From CAIVSN01 sp036171455 (GTDB lineage: Bacteria > Patescibacteriota > Gracilibacteria > BD1-5 > UBA2023), in NCBI GenBank assembly GCA_036171455.1, contig JAVHRB010000089.1:1-6505 (forward strand): a stretch of 6,505 bases of DNA. The letters are read 5' to 3'. Positions 5,573 through 6,505 of the stretch are shown here, piece after piece. Each line of letters begins with the position of its first letter. The stretch's first letter is position 1. The translations under genes were made by a program, and so were the position numbers. The notes beneath the pieces were generated by a model that was given only the letters and a program-made list of their open reading frames with translations, was not told the origin of the DNA and did no database searches.

Positions 5573-6505
5573 AATGGGTATTTCAATTTTTTGTTTCGAT
5601 AGAGAGCTCTACTTTGAGCTCTTTTTCATTGTATACGGGTAGTTTGGGTTTTATAAGTTGTATCAGTTTTGTAATATCGCTCTCCAAAGTTTCGTTTTCC
5701 GCTTTGCTAATGGTACGCCCTGCGAGTTCGAGTATTTTATCGAATATCTCTGGTAACCTTTCCAAATCCTTCTCAAAATTCGTGGATTGAGAGAGTGCTT
5801 CTATTCTGTTTTCAATCTCGCGTATTGCGTTGTCTTCGTCCTGTTTTCTTTCGTTGGAAAATTCTGCGGAATATCCACGGTTATAACAGTCTAATTCAAT
5901 TAATTTTGCTTTTGCTTCACGTATTGCCTTTTCTTTTTTCAACCGTTCCATTTCGAGTTCCTTCTCCTTTTTCTCCTCGTCATTGGTGTTTTCTTTTAAG
6001 GTTTGTCGTATTCCCTTGTATTGCTTTTCTTTAAGGGCTTCTGTCGTCCCGTGGAAAATTCAATAATCATATTCCCCTGGATCGCCTTTGACTGTGTCAA
6101 ATCCCGAGTTTATTACTTTTAAAATTATGTCCTTTTTTATAGTTTCCATAACTTTCTCTATAACTGTTTTCTCCGATACGTTTACTCTCTTTCCCACGTT
6201 GGTTCGATAGTTATAGTATTCTGTTCCGCTTTTTTTCTTTCTTGTTATACCTAGAGTAAACTTTTTTCTGTCATTTGGATCCATGTGTCTCTCCTCTTCG
6301 AGGAATAGCAAAGGTCAAATTATTTCGCCCATGCTTTGTAATTCTCCGTATCCCGTTCCTTTTTTTCAAAGTACGCTCTGGACCTTGTCCCATAAACTGC
6401 GAGGTATCGCGGGTTTTCCGCTTATAAACTTTAGGTTTTCAAAATCTTGTCAGAGAATATAAAAAATACTGTGTAAACACAAAAAAGTCAGATAATCACA
6501 CCATC
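5538..6505 (-). CDS. Large serine recombinase, C-terminal part (5' end outside window)
   Basis: An open minus-strand frame enters from the right edge (first full codon 6503-6501) and runs 321 codons when UGA is glycine. From N to C: FYILGQDF...SGKPAIPRSLWDKVQSVLGKK, like the recombinase domain's 'FYxGxF...G-x-H-x-x-I-I-s-x-E-L-f-d-k-V-Q'. Next is a stretch in the place of the zinc ribbon (IIGPLLFLEEERHMDP... TEYYNYRTNVGKRVNVSEKTVIEKV), but without its cysteines. Then comes a charged coiled coil (EEKKEKELEMERLKKEKAIREAKAK), and LPEIFDKILELAG... ending in a 'VYNEKELKVELS' strand, as in large serine recombinases. The catalytic domain would lie off the window. UGA codons lie at 6450-6452, 6366-6368, 6315-6317, 6060-6062 and 5583-5585. 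The last leads into a 15-residue tail (GNTHLVDLVGLEPTT) encoded antisense to tRNA-Lys, ending at TAA 5540-5538. Family assignment is by eye; a degenerate copy is possible. Confidence 0.66.
6282..6295 (-). promoter_or_regulatory. Shine-Dalgarno-like site before an internal ATG in the recombinase frame
   Basis: On the minus strand AGGAG (6295-6291) stands six bases before an in-frame ATG (6284-6282), an ideal spacing. It is the only good Shine-Dalgarno in the window. The frame is open well upstream, and the upstream peptide has recombinase-like motifs, so this may be chance (it encodes LEEERHM). It could also start a shorter 248-residue product containing only the C-terminal part. Confidence 0.35.

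Noticed and set aside
6211..6393. Short basic frame on the minus strand starting at ATG 6393
   Set aside because: It lies in another frame within the recombinase gene, has a strongly biased basic composition typical of shadow frames, and has no start signal.
140..6505. UGA as tryptophan (code 4) or selenocysteine
   Set aside because: Family-conserved glycines fall at UGA (LPGVG in Nth), tryptophan is regularly encoded by UGG in the same genes, and 20 sites without any SECIS-like need exclude selenocysteine.
1..6505. CRISPR array, toxin-antitoxin pair or other defence system
   Set aside because: No regularly spaced repeats were seen, and no gene pair with toxin/antitoxin layout; the HEPN-like protein stands alone and is membrane-anchored.

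Overview
The window looks like a piece of chromosome from a Patescibacteria/CPR bacterium of the Gracilibacteria/Absconditabacteria (SR1) type, which use genetic code 25 (UGA = glycine). The proof is internal. Every long reading frame is interrupted only by UGA, the reading frame stays the same across each UGA, and all eight complete or partial genes end in UAA or UAG. I count 20 in-frame UGA codons. Several sit where the protein family needs glycine, most clearly the helix-hairpin-helix LP-(UGA)-VG of endonuclease III. Read with the standard code, the genes break into apparent fragments; read with UGA = Gly, all are intact.

Layout from left to right. (1) The last codons of an unidentified + strand gene, followed by a rho-independent terminator (about 68-108). 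(2) A small membrane-anchored protein with a HEPN-like R-x4-H motif (140-529, +), meeting endonuclease III (nth, 526-1191, -) tail to tail, so that both stops lie in one CTAG palindrome. (3) A TatD-family metal-dependent DNase/hydrolase (1263-2153, +), divergent from nth. (4) Convergent to tatD, a minus-strand pair: a membrane-anchored PEGA-like/beta-propeller-like protein (3731-4666) followed after 3 nt by a polysaccharide flippase (2168-3727); these probably act at the cell envelope. (5) Divergent from that pair, a short DNA polymerase III delta-prime-like clamp-loader subunit (4719-5417, +), then tRNA-Lys(CUU) with its own likely promoter (5496-5572).

(6) The right end (5573-6505) is more AT-rich. 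It holds the C-terminal part of what looks like a large serine recombinase on the minus strand, whose start lies beyond the window. With UGA = Gly its frame does not stop at 5583 but runs antisense into the tRNA-Lys gene and ends at a UAA inside it. The simplest reading is the end of a mobile element inserted at the 3' end of tRNA-Lys.

The left 5.5 kb is ordinary housekeeping (DNA repair, replication, envelope) in an unusual genetic code. The most interesting point is the recombinase/tRNA junction. I see no CRISPR array, no toxin-antitoxin pair and no clear new multigene system. Shine-Dalgarno sequences are nearly absent; the only good one lies inside the recombinase frame.
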